Counted from the stretch's first letter, positions 12,233-23,100 are shown. The stretch is DNA of 64,000 nt from Zychaea mexicana (GCF_025766255.1 NW_026516666.1:186001-250000), one strand, 5' to 3'. A program made the numbers and translations. The notes: a model not told the origin generated them from the sequence alone.

Positions 12233-12700
12233 ATGTCAGCCAGACGTCCCTCACACCAGCAACAACGACGACGCCGCAGTAGACAAACAGCACAAAATCC
12301 TGGCAGCGACATACCAGCATCCGATTCAGAAAATGCTCAGCTTCATGATACTGGACACACAGACAATGATTCCTTAGTTTCCAGCATACCATCTTACCAA
12401 AGTAATCATGCAAGAAGACAGCGACGGCGATCAGCTCATTCTCGTAGGGAATCCCGAGCGGAGCCGCAGCAACAACAACCATCAGTCCGCCCTCCACCGG
12501 TTGACAGTCTCAATCAAAGCATTGAAGAAGTTGGTGATACGGCCGGTCAACTAGCCAATACAGCGGCGGATATAGATAAACCTCGAGTTCCACCTAGTGA
12601 TTATGATGATGCATTGAAACTACGGTTGGATTTAAATTTAGATGCGGAAATAACACTCAAGGCTAAGTTACATGGCGATGTCACCCTCTCACTGCTGTAG
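12233..12700 (+). CDS. Family member A: disordered protein with conserved LDLNLD...HGDVTL C-terminal block
   Basis: A single-exon 155-residue protein. Residues 1-125 are hydrophilic and predicted disordered: Q/R/S-rich with basic clusters (QQRRRRSRQ, RRQRRRSAHSRR) and a short helix-like stretch DTAGQLANTAAD. The last 28 residues contain KLRLDLNLDAEITLK followed by HGDVTLSLL. In this block hydrophobic and charged or polar residues alternate strictly, as in an amphipathic beta strand. The same block ends three further genes in this window (41425-41964, 43565-44128, 46235-46819). A is the most diverged: it lies 29 kb away, on the other strand, and lacks the shared RNNRQS and QPQPQ segments. I believe similar C-terminal blocks occur in uncharacterised proteins of other fungi, but I cannot verify this here. 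Function unknown. Confidence 0.78.
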   Translation: MSARRPSHQQQRRRRSRQTAQNPGSDIPASDSENAQLHDTGHTDNDSLVSSIPSYQSNHARRQRRRSAHSRRESRAEPQQQQPSVRPPPVDSLNQSIEEVGDTAGQLANTAADIDKPRVPPSDYDDALKLRLDLNLDAEITLKAKLHGDVTLSLL

Positions 12701-13342
12701 TAGCATAGATTTCTTTTCTTTGATCATCACTGTACTTTAATTTTTTATAAAAAGATGTCAAAATATACAAAATTATGTTCCATGAAACGATCTATAGACA
12801 ACGAGCTGTGGTGAGTGCTCACCAGACGAAAAAATGGGTGCTTTATATATCATTCGAAAACGAACAGAGATACATCTGATGTCATTATCGTCACTGTCCT
12901 GTTTTGGCTTTACAGTTTGATTAGTTGAATCTGGACTAAAATGGCACTGAAGTGCTTACTGGATTTTGCCTAAGCGGATGGTGCTTTTTTTAGGAGTAAG
13001 CGGATGGTGGTGTTAGTATCACGTTACAGTATATCGATCGTTCTTGTAACCTGTCAACGACATGGTTTCTACATCAACGGCATGTTCTCCAACAGTAAGA
13101 GCATGCTTCAATTGCCAATTGTTAGTAGAAACAAACAGTAGCAGCATATATATATGCTTATATAATATGATATAATGTTCCGCTATTTGCCACGACCACG
13201 GTATTAAACCTCGCAGCTCTTGATTTCAAAAATTACAACTATTACAATGATTTATATATAATACTAGCGGTCCTTCCTCGCTTCGCTCGGATGAATGAGC
13301 CCCTCCGCTTCGCTCCGTGTCATTCAACGGAAACGCGTCGCA

Positions 13343-13401
13343 GGGGGGTTCCCCCCTTGACCCCCAAGTGGGGGGCAAGCCCCCCAAACCCCCCTGTCAA
13401 G
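13343..13401. repeat. GC-rich nested hairpins in the Helitron 3' region
   Basis: Three inverted repeats are packed into 59 bp: six G / TT / six C (13343-13356), a seven-base stem with AA loop (13370-13385), and an outer CTTGAC...GTCAAG pair (13356-13361 with 13396-13401). The surrounding DNA is AT-rich, so the base composition shift is abrupt. Confidence 0.75.
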
Positions 13402-13590
13402 CGAGGTTGGATCAATGTTTTGGTATTAGATGCTAATTGTCTGTTTTCAAAAACAAAAGCAAGATCATTGTGCAGTGCGAAGTAGTCTATCATAGAAAGT
13501 CGTCAAAGTTGGATACTTAACTATCTCCAGTTTAGAATGCAATGCGAAAAGAAGTGTTGACAAAGATGATGTAGTGATATTGATTAAAAG

Positions 13591-13800
13591 AGAATGGGCG
13601 AGAAAAAAAGAGAACAGGCAATATATAAAAGAGAATAGGCAATATAAAAAAAGAGAATAGGCGATGTAGAAAAAGAGAATAGGCGATGTAGAAAAAGAGA
13701 ATAGGCAATATAAAAAAAGAGAATAGGCAATATAAAAAAAGAGAATAGGCGATGTAGAAAAAGAGAATGGGCGATGTAAAAATAGAGTAGGTGACAAAAA
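13591..13800. repeat. 22-bp tandem array, about nine copies
   Basis: Units of the form GAGAATAGGC followed by GATGTAGAAAAA or AATATAAAAAAA. Two sub-types alternate in blocks, which suggests expansion by unequal exchange or slippage. The array lies directly beyond the stop codon of the helicase remnant and produces spurious open frames on the minus strand. Confidence 0.85.
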
Positions 13801-13803
13801 GAA

Positions 13804-14804
13804 TTAGAGAAGGACTTCATGGAAAACAACATTTCGGGTATTTTGGCCTTGCTGACCCGCGATACTTAAGTTCACGGGAACTAACTTGATTCTGATGGAT
13901 GAAGGGGTGCGGACGCGTGATATGGCTACATGAAGTAGACCGTGGGTGAAAGGAGGTTTAGGCAAGTAGAGGCCAACAGTGTTGAAACCCTGTGCCTTAT
14001 TGATGGTCATTGCAAATGCCAGGCGAACAGGGAATTGCGTGCGTTTAAATTGGATGGGCGAGCGTGTTTGCGATGGTGTGAGTGTTATGCGAGGGATTAA
14101 GACAATGTTGCCAGCATGAGGTCCAGTGGCTATTTCAGCTTCAAGTACATATCGCTGGAAAGAGCGTACAATCAGCCGTGTCCCATTGCAGAGACCACTT
14201 TGGGTGTGCAAGTTTCTCAAAAGCATGACTGGGCAACCGACTTTGAGTTTTAGCAAGTGTGGTGGGAGGTCGGATGGATTCATGGAATTGAGCAGCTCTA
14301 GTGGGTATGTGATTTGATCCTCTGGATCATCCACAGTATCTGCGCTCGGGAATTCGTGGATAGTGCCTGGGAAATGGTCGAGTATCAGATCGTTGATTGC
14401 TGAAACGTCGACATTTTTTGGAGTTAGAATGGAGCGACTGATGAGGTAATCGCGATCCACGTGTGGTGCGTCAAGGCTGCCGTAAATGGCTTCGATGAGC
14501 GATTTAAGCACTGCTGTACGATCTGCGAGCGCGACGCATTTGGTATCACTGGAAGGACCTATTACGATATACTTTACTGTGAGTACTACCGCTTAATAGT
14601 AAAAAACATGCAAAGTAGAAGAGAGGATACAATGTTGAGTACCTGGCAAAAGTCAACACCAAGGACCATAATTTTTCCACCAAATGGAACATCGGCAAGC
14701 GCGGGATCGTCATGTCTCATGATATTTGGATACGCTTGTACGTATACGTTGATACTTGTATTGATACTTGTGTCCAGCGTGTTTAAAGCGATGAAACTTC
14801 TCAT
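13804..14804 (-). pseudogene. Broken Helitron helicase (Pif1-like C-terminal part)
   Basis: Two overlapping frames on the minus strand. The upstream piece (14586-14804) holds DDPALADVPFGGKIMVLGVDF, a degenerate Pif1/Helitron helicase motif where the usual GGDFRQ has become GVDFCQ. The downstream piece (13804 to about 14598) holds SILTPKNVDVSAINDLIL, LNSMNPSDLPPH, LKVGCPVMLLRNL, GLCNGTRLIV, FPVRLAFAMTINKAQGF and HVAISRVRTPSSI, the conserved C-terminal motifs of Helitron helicases. Between them the frame shifts, and a fragment (VLPVIPNASRSQIVQQCL) appears in a third frame. The region around the motif is therefore rearranged, or carries a deletion of roughly 80 residues. The Rep endonuclease domain is absent. 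Non-functional as it stands. Confidence 0.8.
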
Positions 14805-15019
14805 ATGATGAAGGACGTGAAGTGAGCTTCATCTCGTGTTAATGAAGGTTATCCCCTTAAGTCTTTCCTCGATGCGATACCCGTCTACTCACATAGTCAT
14901 ACATTCATGTAGAACGAATTTCCTGATCTGGAGGAGCCACACATTTCGGCGCGTCATAAACGTGAGAGAGCAATCTGATTGGATAGATTGAACTGGCTCA
15001 AATGCCGTGTTCATTACTA

Positions 15020-15026
15020 CTATATA
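15020..15026 (+). promoter_or_regulatory. TATA-like element upstream of the multi-exon gene
   Basis: TATATAA about 20 bp before the first inferred ATG (15047, context GCAATCATGG). If it acts as the TATA box, transcription would begin near or just after that ATG, which would favour the start in exon 3. Confidence 0.3.
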
Positions 15027-15046
15027 ACCGTACGGCCGCAGCAATC

Positions 15047-16527
15047 ATGGGGCTCTTCTTCCTCTTCGTCAACTTTTCTAAACCAAAGCTATTCAAGGTG
15101 AGTGTCATTGGAACGGATTAGAGGATCGGAGAGTGTATGTTTATGGTGGTGAGTGAGAAGAGTGTATGCAACCGGTTGTGAGTATACAGTGATTTCTTTA
15201 AGATCCGTTTATCTCACTTTCTTTCTTTTTTGACACAGACTTTCTTTCGTCTTAACCTGGTCCTTCTCCACTCAAAGCACAAATGCAAGAGTAAGTACAG
15301 TACAATATGGAAAGTGTGAAGTGTACTTTGAGGTTTTGCATGTGGATGTGATATACGAAAGAAGATATGAATTTCGACGTGTCTAAAGTTGTGTGTGTAC
15401 AGCATACAGTCGCTAATGTTATCCTCCTTTCTTCTCTGCTACTACTATAGGATTCTGACTTTTTGAAATGGTTGGTTCGGTTTGTTGTTTGCATCCCACC
15501 CTTAAGCATAAGCAACAACTGTAAGTACGGTAGGGAATGAAATGTGAGGATGAGTTGGAGAGAAGTCGAGTGTCTGTTGGAGGTGCTGATGCCATGACGT
15601 GTCAAAAGTAGCTGCATATTTAGAACAGCCTGCTCATGATCTCTCTCTACTTCAGGTTTCGCTTTATGCTGGTTGGGTTAATTGTGTCCTGCGGACAAAT
15701 AATAGATAGTAAGTATAAGCAAAAGGGGACTTGAACATTGGTATGATAGGTGAGTAGGATGACATGGGTGTTGGGGATGACGCGTCAAAGGTGTGCAGTG
15801 TGTACAGCAGCGTGACGGGAAAGGGCTCCTGACCATGACGTGTGCAGTATGGCAGTCTCTCAAAAAAAGTTTCTTTCTCTCCTCCCCTTTCTTCTCTTAT
15901 TCTTTTTTTCAGAATTGGTCATCCCCTTCTTGCTTTTCCTCTCTCTAACTCAAGGCTCTCTTCCTCCAAGCCAAGGATGTCATAATAGTAAGTATCGCTG
16001 TGCTTGTGTTTGCCTTTGCGTGTTTGAAGAACCAGGAAGATGTCTGCCGTGACATGTCAAAAAGTGTATGCAGCTGCTCATAGATGTTTTCTTTTTTCTA
16101 ATAGAGGATGGCTCTGCGGTGATCTGTTTGGACTTGGATTGGCTTAGACCCCATCTCTCTCTGTCTATAACTTTGCTGTAAAAGACAAAACAAATGTAAG
16201 TCAGCTTGGGATGGAGGAGGATGGTAATGCCGTGTAAAAAGTAAAGATAGCACAGTGGGTGCAGCCCTCTAATGATCTTTTCTTTTTCCAGCTAGAAGAA
16301 GTGTTTCTGTCTTGGCTGTGATTCTCTGCTCTGCTCTGGCCGTGTGCTCGGCTCTCCTGTGTCTCATCGTAGAAGTATGGGTAAGCATAGCACGATAGAA
16401 TCTTGTATGTGTGTGGTTTAACAGTTTCCCATTAACTGTTCATCTCTTTTGTTTCTCGGAATGGCGATAGTGCACAGACATTTCCATGCTAGTCAAGATT
16501 GATGCTCCACTGTCATCCCGCTCCTAG
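15047..16527 (+). CDS. Multi-exon gene for a small multi-pass membrane protein; introns share a repeated element
   Basis: Eight short exons with strong GTAAGT/GTGAGT donors and pyrimidine-rich acceptors: 15047-15097, 15239-15290, 15451-15520, 15656-15708, 15913-15987, 16105-16177 (or to 16195), 16296-16380 and 16471-16527. Exons 1-2 carry a 36-codon ORF (MGLFFLFVNFSK...) that stops at 15456-15458 in exon 3, ten bases before a well-placed ATG (15468, GAAATGG). From that ATG all junctions stay in frame and give 131 residues: MVGSVCCLHPTLKHKQQ, then hydrophobic FRFMLVGLIVSCGQII, LVIPFLLFLSL and SVLAVILCSALAVCSALLCL, then a short tail. With the stronger exon-6 donor the frame stops at 16179, giving an 84-residue form. 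I recognise no family. A spliced non-coding RNA is the alternative. Confidence 0.42.
15375..16059 (+). repeat. Palindromic 10-mer TGACRYGTCA repeated in successive introns
   Basis: TGACGTGTCA (15595-15604), TGACGCGTCA (15778-15787) and TGACATGTCA (16050-16059) lie in consecutive introns. There is a degenerate copy at 15375-15384 and a partial copy at 15836. Each is followed by a similar AAAG-GTGTRTGCAGC-like stretch and then a branch-point-like GCTCAT or CTAAT. The introns therefore look like diverged copies of one ancestral unit. Confidence 0.6.
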
Positions 16528-16620
16528 AAGCCGACCTGTCAAGTAGTCCATCGGCAGTGGTCAAGATCTATCCATCCATCTGGACGGTGGCGTGTGCTTT
16601 TTGCTTTGACTTGGACCTGA

Positions 16621-16970
16621 GGAAGTCCTTAAAAGCCTCATATTCTTCTTTGCGTTCTTTGTATAATTTATCCCCCCCTCCCCTTCCCCTTGCTCTGACC
16701 CAGGAAGTCGTTAAAAGCGTCTATTGCGTTCTTTATATAGTTTATCCTTCTCCCCTCCCCTCCCCCTTTGCTTTTCTCTCGCAGTTCCTAGTAGCCTCTG
16801 TCTCGACCCATCTTCGGATGTTGCATCGTTTCACGCGAACGGCTGTTTTTTACTCAGGCAGCCTCCGGGCGTAAGTCCTGCTTCATTTTAAAATTCCCCG
16901 TGCCCACGGGTCAAAAGTGCGGCCGAGGTCCCCCATGAATTTGGGGAATGCTTTGCGTAAGTATTTTTCT
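16621..16970 (+). repeat. Tandem duplication of about 80 bp downstream of the multi-exon gene
   Basis: GAAGTCCTTAAAAGC (from about 16623) and GAAGTCGTTAAAAGC (from about 16704) each begin a copy of roughly 80 bp. Each continues with TTGCGTTCTTT, TATAATTTATCC or TATAGTTTATCC and a C/T-rich tail that ends like a splice acceptor. Further donor-like GTAAGT sites at about 16873 and 16957 suggest the transcript may continue as a spliced 3' UTR. Confidence 0.5.
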
Positions 16971-17422
16971 GTCTGTGAATTTACATGGATGAGAGTTTCC
17001 TTTTTTGGATTTTTCAGCTAACTTTTAAAGATTTTAATAATAAAGAAGATGATAACGCGCAAGAAACAAGCACTTTAATTACAACGTGCAAGAAAAAGAT
17101 AGTATATCTCGATTTAGACGCACAAGAGATTATCAATAATTCGTTTTCTATATAATATAATGAAGCCATGTGCACATAATATATTCTTTGTAGTATGTAA
17201 AGTTTATGAAGCAAAGATATATTGAAGACTTTGAAGATACATGATAGTAAGATGAAGCAAAGAAATATTAAAAGTACATCACAAAAGACGATAGAAAAGA
17301 AAAGGACGCATGAGTCATACAAGGTTTGTCTTTGGTGAGAAAAACTCGGGGTATACATACACAGAATAGGCTTTCTAGGGTAACATAGGTATTGCAAGTA
17401 TTGATAGGAAAAAGGCAGTAAC

Positions 17423-19114
17423 TTAGGCGTATCGGCCACCAAATAAATGCAAGAGACCTTTTCCTTGGACGCGAAGCATTAAATTTCCAATGACACCTGC
17501 ACCGAGAGCAATGCAACCCAAGCACAAGAAAGCCTTATGAAAGTGAGGTTGAAACTGACGGAACATGAGATTGAAGACGATACCGCCAATGTTGCCGCCT
17601 GCACCAACCATACCCATGACCTTGCCGTTATTGAGAGGGTCTACGAATGGAACGATACCAAATGTTGAACCGCAGACAGCCTGAACGAAAAAGGAGAAGA
17701 AGATCATCAAAACGATCGCTGTTGGCATGTTTGTGTCTAATCCAAAGCTGAATCCGATAAGGAAGATGCCTTCGAGAGTCATCAGTACGAAATGGGCTAG
17801 GATCCGACCGGGGAGATGGAATCGGTGTGCGAAGTAATCGGAAAGAAGACCACCGCATACGCGCGAGAACAAGTTCATCAGACCAAAGACTGAGCCAATG
17901 TAAGCCGCTGTGGAAGGTGCCAAGTTATAATGTTCACGGAAGACATCGCCAATAACGTTATCAATGGCAAGTTCGGCACCCAATGAGCAAGCATAGTGGA
18001 CTATCATAATAAGGACAGGCGGTTTGCAAAAGACTTTACCAAAAGTAAGCATAGTCTCGCCAAACGATTGGTTGCGCTTGACATCCACAATTGACTCGTC
18101 GTCGTTGGTTTTATCGCCCCTGATGTTGTTGACTTCCTCGGCTGTTCCAACAATGGCAACACCTATCTCCATTTTCTGATCCGGCGATTCGATCGATGTG
18201 ATACTGCTGCTGCTGCTGTCGCAATATTGCCCCTCTGCTTCTTGACGGCGCAGTACGAGCCAATCACCATGGGGAGTATCGGTAGCAAAGAAATAGTTTA
18301 TAATGGCAACCACGATACAAATACCAGCAGGAACAACAAAGGTCACGCGCCAGGCAATTGCGTTGCTTGTGTGTGCTGCAATGCCATCGTAAATGGCGGG
18401 CATTACAAGATATGTGATGCCTGCACCCATATTACCCCAACCGGCTGACAAGGAATTGGCTGTGCCGACGATAGATGGCGCAAACATTTGCGTGGTCCAA
18501 AATTGACATGGGACAAATGCACCTCCGAGAATACCTATAATTGCTCTATAGTACAAATCATAAATTTTCGCGTGAGCTTTTATTCTTGCAATGGGTCACA
18601 AAACTTTTTTAGAGAATAGCTTACCGAATGACAATAAGACCGGTACCACTGCTAATAAGGCCAGTCATGCCGCATGGAATTGCACCACAAACAAGAACAA
18701 CGCACATCATTCGTCGCGGACCAAAGCGTTCACAAAGTGGACCGATAACCAGACGAGCTACGATTGTGATGGCAACAGATACCATGTTTGCATCATAGAC
18801 TTGCACTTGGGGAATGTTCAGATCCTGGGCGATGTGATAGCCGATAGGAGGAATAGCGTACCACGACATGAACGCGACCAAGAACGAAAACCAAGCCTGT
18901 AACAACGACAGAGCACCGTAAACAATCTAGGTCAAATCTTTACATTTTTCTCCAAAGAGATGCCGTTTACATCTCATCTATACACATATTGATGCAGTGA
19001 TGAGATACTTACAAAGTGCAAGGCTCTCATATGTGGAAACTGGAAGCTGTGTAGCCGAAAATTGGTGGCTTTACCATGCTGGTCGACTATAAGTTCTTTA
19101 GCAAAGAATTTCAT
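17423..19114 (-). CDS. Nitrate/nitrite transporter of the major facilitator superfamily (NNP/NrtA-CrnA type)
   Basis: Three exons on the minus strand: 19013-19114, 18625-18896 and 17423-18545, giving 498 residues in one frame. The N terminus (MKFFAKELIVDQHGKATNF, then FPHMRALHF) and the signature GTANSLSAGWGNMGAG place it in the NNP family of high-affinity nitrate/nitrite transporters, plasma-membrane proteins with 12 helices. Other visible blocks are WFSFLVAFMSWYAIPP (helix 1), LVIGPLCERFGPRR (MFS loop 2-3), GGAFVPCQFWTTQMF, a long acidic cytoplasmic loop around residues 230-290, LFSRVCGGLLSDYFAHRF, and the second NNP signature region FGIVPFVD followed by MGMVGAGGNIGG. No nitrate or nitrite reductase lies in this window, so if these form a cluster the partners are elsewhere. 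Confidence 0.9.
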
Positions 19115-19363
19115 TTCTGAATAATTCGAGAGGTCTGTGGTATAGTAGCGGACAAGGCAGATAGGGCAAGGCGAAACAAGATCAGAGTATTTGTGTGCTG
19201 GTATACAGTGGTTATAATCCAGCGTGCAGTGTGAAGGATTAAGTAAAAGATTATGTGGTCGTGTAAGCGTCGATGCAGTTCAACAGCAAAATAAAAGGCG
19301 ATTATTTATATAAGGTTTTTTATGAAAAAAAAATGATATGCTCCAGCTAGAGTCGATAAGATA
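19115..19363. promoter_or_regulatory. Divergent promoter region with GATA motifs
   Basis: About 250 bp between the transporter ATG and a weak gene on the plus strand. It contains AGATAG near 19160 and GATAAGATAA at 19355-19364, matching the HGATAR core bound by fungal nitrogen regulators (AreA/NIT2). Such sites are expected at nitrate-assimilation genes but are short and can occur by chance. Confidence 0.35.
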
Positions 19364-20114
19364 ATGAGCAATATCACTACCGATAATCCGAGCAAAGTGA
19401 AATACGTAAACATAGCCAAGCGATTTCTGTCGGTCTTATCACATCGTGGAAAGTCACCTTTAGAAATCGGTAAGTTCCGTTAATAGCCCATTTAGGGATA
19501 AGAGGGGGTGAAGACAATGAGAAACACTTTGTTCTTTTGTTTGTTTGTTAGATAATGGCTATCTCTCAAAAAAAAAGCTATAGGTATAATATCCCCAAAG
19601 GACCGCTTTTGATAATGATAAGACAATCGCTGTCATCAGCAAGTCTCTTTTTCATTCCAATATGGCGGTTTAAAATGCCCAACCTCTTATGAGCAAGTGT
19701 TCAATGGACTACTATGTAAACATACTATGTTGGCCTTTAACCCCTTCTGACAGCTTTTTATCCGTGTTAAGCCTATACGTCTTGTTGTTCCTTAATATGT
19801 ACACTAAAAATCCTTTAAAGAAATTGAGCCAGATTGTATTCTTTTTAGGAGGGGTAAGAAGCGGAAAGTTTGAAAACCTAAAAATGGAGATAATATACAA
19901 TACACTGCTGATAACGAGTATTATCTATTATGATATGAAGAGTAGGGGGTGGGAGAGAAGCTGCAGCAGCAGCAGTAGTAGTAATCAAGCTCAAACTAAC
20001 CGATCATCGCATGGCTCCTCAAAAAATCTCACCAATAGTGGTCTGCCTTTTTCTTCTGATAACGGAATCCAAGACCCAAATACTGCTGCTGCCGCCCATC
20101 CCCCATTACAGTAA
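19364..20114 (+). CDS. Hypothetical protein, two-exon model, weak
   Basis: An ATG at 19364 opens a 106-nt exon (MSNITTDNPSKVKYVNIAKR...) ending at a good donor, GTAAGT. The acceptor CTTTTTAG before 19849 restores the same frame and leads to 20114, giving 123 residues. The C-terminal half is Ser/Asn/Gln-rich (CSSSSSSNQAQTN, GSSKNLTNSGLPFS) and ends in an Ala-rich PNTAAAAHPPLQ. The 379-nt intron is long for this locus. I recognise no family. The gene is divergent from the nitrate transporter with about 250 bp between starts. The exon pairing is inference from phase only. Confidence 0.25.
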
Positions 20115-23100
20115 TCTTTTCCATAGATAGAACAGCTGAATGATAAACATACACTACTGATAAAGTATCAGCACAAGTACTTGGTGCCTAATTTACCAGT
20201 AGTAGTTTCTCTACATACTACTGTACCTCGGTGTGCGTGTTTCAGTTGTCATATGCCTATCCAATGCAAACGCATAAACTGCCTTTATCATCAACTCCCC
20301 TCCTCCGCTTAAGTGCTCTTTTGAAGATGCGCAGTTTCATATACTAATTCTTTAGTGTACGTATGAGGTCTAAGGTTAAAAAAGGACATTAAGAAGCAGT
20401 AGTACCCTTTTCATTGCTAGATACTGAATGCTTACTCCTACATAACAAAGAGAGTATATACTTTGCGTTTTACTTGTACGCGTGTGTGTGTGTTTTGAAA
20501 AGATAAAGATAACAAGGCTAGCAAAGGAGAGCGTTTTTCTTGTCAGTGAGAGATTTTTAGTGGATGATTTTAGATGTGACAATCTCGCTTTCCTCCTTGA
20601 TTTTTTCGTGCCTTTGTGCAAAAGCAACCTTTTTTCTCCGATCCGACAAGTTTCATAATCTAATCCCATATCTCTGGGCTCTCTTATTATGCAAGGTGAT
20701 AAGTTAGAAAAACAAAGCATAAAGTACGCACTTATCAATAATACTACCATATACCGAAAGTAGTTTTCCTAAAGCATTGCTCAGCATGGAAAGAACTGAG
20801 CAAAAGGTGGTTAGTGGTGCTTTTTAGATTTGTTTGTTACCATCTTTGTCTTATTGATCTGCACAATTCACATTTTATTAGCATACACAGATACGTAGAT
20901 AAGATAAAAGACCTAGTTTTGTGCTACTTTGACCAATCATCAACATAATCATATTGTCACCCCTCCCGGTTTGCAAGCCTATTGCACTATGTAGCCAAAA
21001 GACCGATGATTCGAAACAAAAAAATAGCGTTATGTATTTCAAAATTCTCGTGGGAATACATGGCTAATCACTGCAAAAGGGTATTGTGTTTGTTGTTGTA
21101 TAACTGGAAAATGTAAAGAACGTGTTGACATTCATCGCGGGATTGCTTTCGTTGTGATGTTGAGAGCAGAGAGATAACAAATATAGATTTGGCATTTTCT
21201 GTTCATCTCCGCTATAACCTGCAGGCTTCATCACAGATCTTCCATGTACTTCTCATTCCTTGCAGTCAACTACTAGCACATTTACGTATCTACAACTTAG
21301 TAGAAAGGTGTATTTTGCAATACTTATTTATTCATAGATTGAGCATGTTATTTTAAATCTATTGTCATTGAACCACTGCTTCTTCCGCTATATATCTATG
21401 ATACATTGCGTTTGCGTTTAATAAAAACCACACTTATTGATGCTGCTTATGGTGGTTATGGAAACCTCAACTGTACCACCGCTGCATAATCATTATGTGT
21501 GTTAATTGTCGCTCACTAATTTACGTGTACTCTACTCAACGTACGCACAGGAACCTTAAAAGTGGCATTCAGATCATGATGCTTATCTATGCGATACAGT
21601 ACAAATGGGTGTTTTCAAAAGAGCATATAGTCGAGAGTACTATATGATCATTCGTTTATATATGACCCGATTTAGTACTTGTGTATATGTATACTCGTAA
21701 GGATATATTAGCTCTAAATTCTTTGAGGTAGGAAATTCATTAAAACCTTCAAGATGTGTTAAAGTTGATTACATGGGTGCAATGAATTATGCGACGGCAG
21801 CGCGTATAACAGAAACATTGGCTGGTAACAACGATACCATATCATACCCAAAACTAATACTGTAAGCCGCGCCTTTTTTTTAACAAAATACAGTGTTAGA
21901 TCATTTCGACTATTAAGAATTATTGGTCGCGTTCTTAGTGTTTTTAAAGAAACGAGGACAACTGCTAATTTTAATCTGTATACACAAGAATGGGCTCATC
22001 ACCTTCTAATAAGCTGATTCGCGACTGGTTGAGGCAAGTTCGGGTCAGCTTGCGTGATTCATAACCTCATCGACTTCGATTTTTTTTCTCTCGAAAGAAA
22101 GCTTTTACAGCGTATAAAAAGAAATACAGTGATGGCTGCGGCGTCTTTGCGATTCACATTGGTTTATGCATGTTTTATCTATAGTATGTAAGTGATACTT
22201 TACATTTTTTTGCTCGGCATGTTTTACATGCTATGCCTACAGTTACATATATATATATATATAATATAGCGTACTCATTTTTCTACGTCGCGTAGCATTG
22301 TATTAGCCACCAATGCTACTATTTTTTATACTTATATGAGCACTACGACTACAAGAAAATTTCCTTCCGATGATAACAACATAAAAGGATTGCTCACACG
22401 CTTCGAATCTTTGAGGTACGACTTGTATTATTCCTGTTTCTATAAGCCCGGATCCAAATGTGTCACTAACAATTACGCGAAGCAGTTTTTCCTTGCTATC
22501 AAAATATCCTGAGGCACGTTTAAACTCGCATCGATTTTTGAGGAGGTCTAGCTGTATATGGAGAGGAAACAGCACCCGGCTCCTAGACAAAGGCGGTCAA
22601 CGACTACAAAAAGTATAAAGCAAGAAAAATGTGTTCAGCCAGCCTGATGACAAAATAAAAACGAGGCAGACGGTGATTTATTTGTTAACCGCTACACGTA
22701 TGTCATTTTCCATACTATTATAGTACAATATATAGGCTCTCCCTCCAGAATAAATGATCAGTATGGTCGTTGTTTTCATGCAAATTCATAGATTACGCAT
22801 GACCAAACTTTATTTTTCATGATGTGCTCCCAACTTTATCCAGGATTAAAGCATGAGTGGCTGTTTTACTTGTGGCTACTCTCTTTGCCCATATAGAAAA
22901 ACCGACATTGAGTGATCATGTTTCGAGTATACGTTAATGATCCTGTGGGCACGTATGGCAACGAAGAAATCCTGCTGTTGAATTTTATTACTAATTCGCA
23001 AACCATGGGTTACTTGTATAAATGAATGTGAATAACTTATAGATGATAGTGTCATCCTTTTATAAAGTGCACCTCATGTTTCATCATCAAAGTAAATATT

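Larger units (their letters stand above)
13264..14820 (-). mobile_element. Helitron remnant, 3' part (rolling-circle DNA transposon)
   Basis: On the minus strand the element ends in CTAG followed by T (terminus at 13264, flanking T at 13263), the canonical Helitron 3' end inserted at an AT target. Within 50 nt of the end the minus strand carries GCGAAGC twice (13280-13286 and 13307-13313). That sequence is known as an unusually stable DNA mini-hairpin and sits where a Helitron terminal hairpin is expected. A GC-rich multi-hairpin segment (13343-13401) and a 22-bp tandem array (about 13591-13800) separate the terminus from a broken helicase (13804-14804). No 5' TC end or Rep domain was found, so the element is 5'-truncated. 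The upper boundary is only approximate. Confidence 0.7.

Noticed and set aside
13465..13832. Two minus-strand frames rich in FSFSTSPILFFYIAYS
   Set aside because: They are translations of the 22-bp tandem array and have no promoter or conserved protein context.
15047..15457. The 36-codon ORF from 15047 as the main protein of the multi-exon gene
   Set aside because: It stops early in exon 3, while the frame from 15468 stays open through six exons. It is kept only as a possible upstream ORF, and it may precede the transcription start.
19355..19364. GATAAGATAA as proof of nitrogen control of the transporter
   Set aside because: Short motif beside the opposite gene's ATG; kept only as a low-confidence regulatory note.
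22303..22590. 95-codon minus-strand ORF
   Set aside because: No family, promoter or splice context; adjoining sequence is simple TA repeat and AT-rich DNA.
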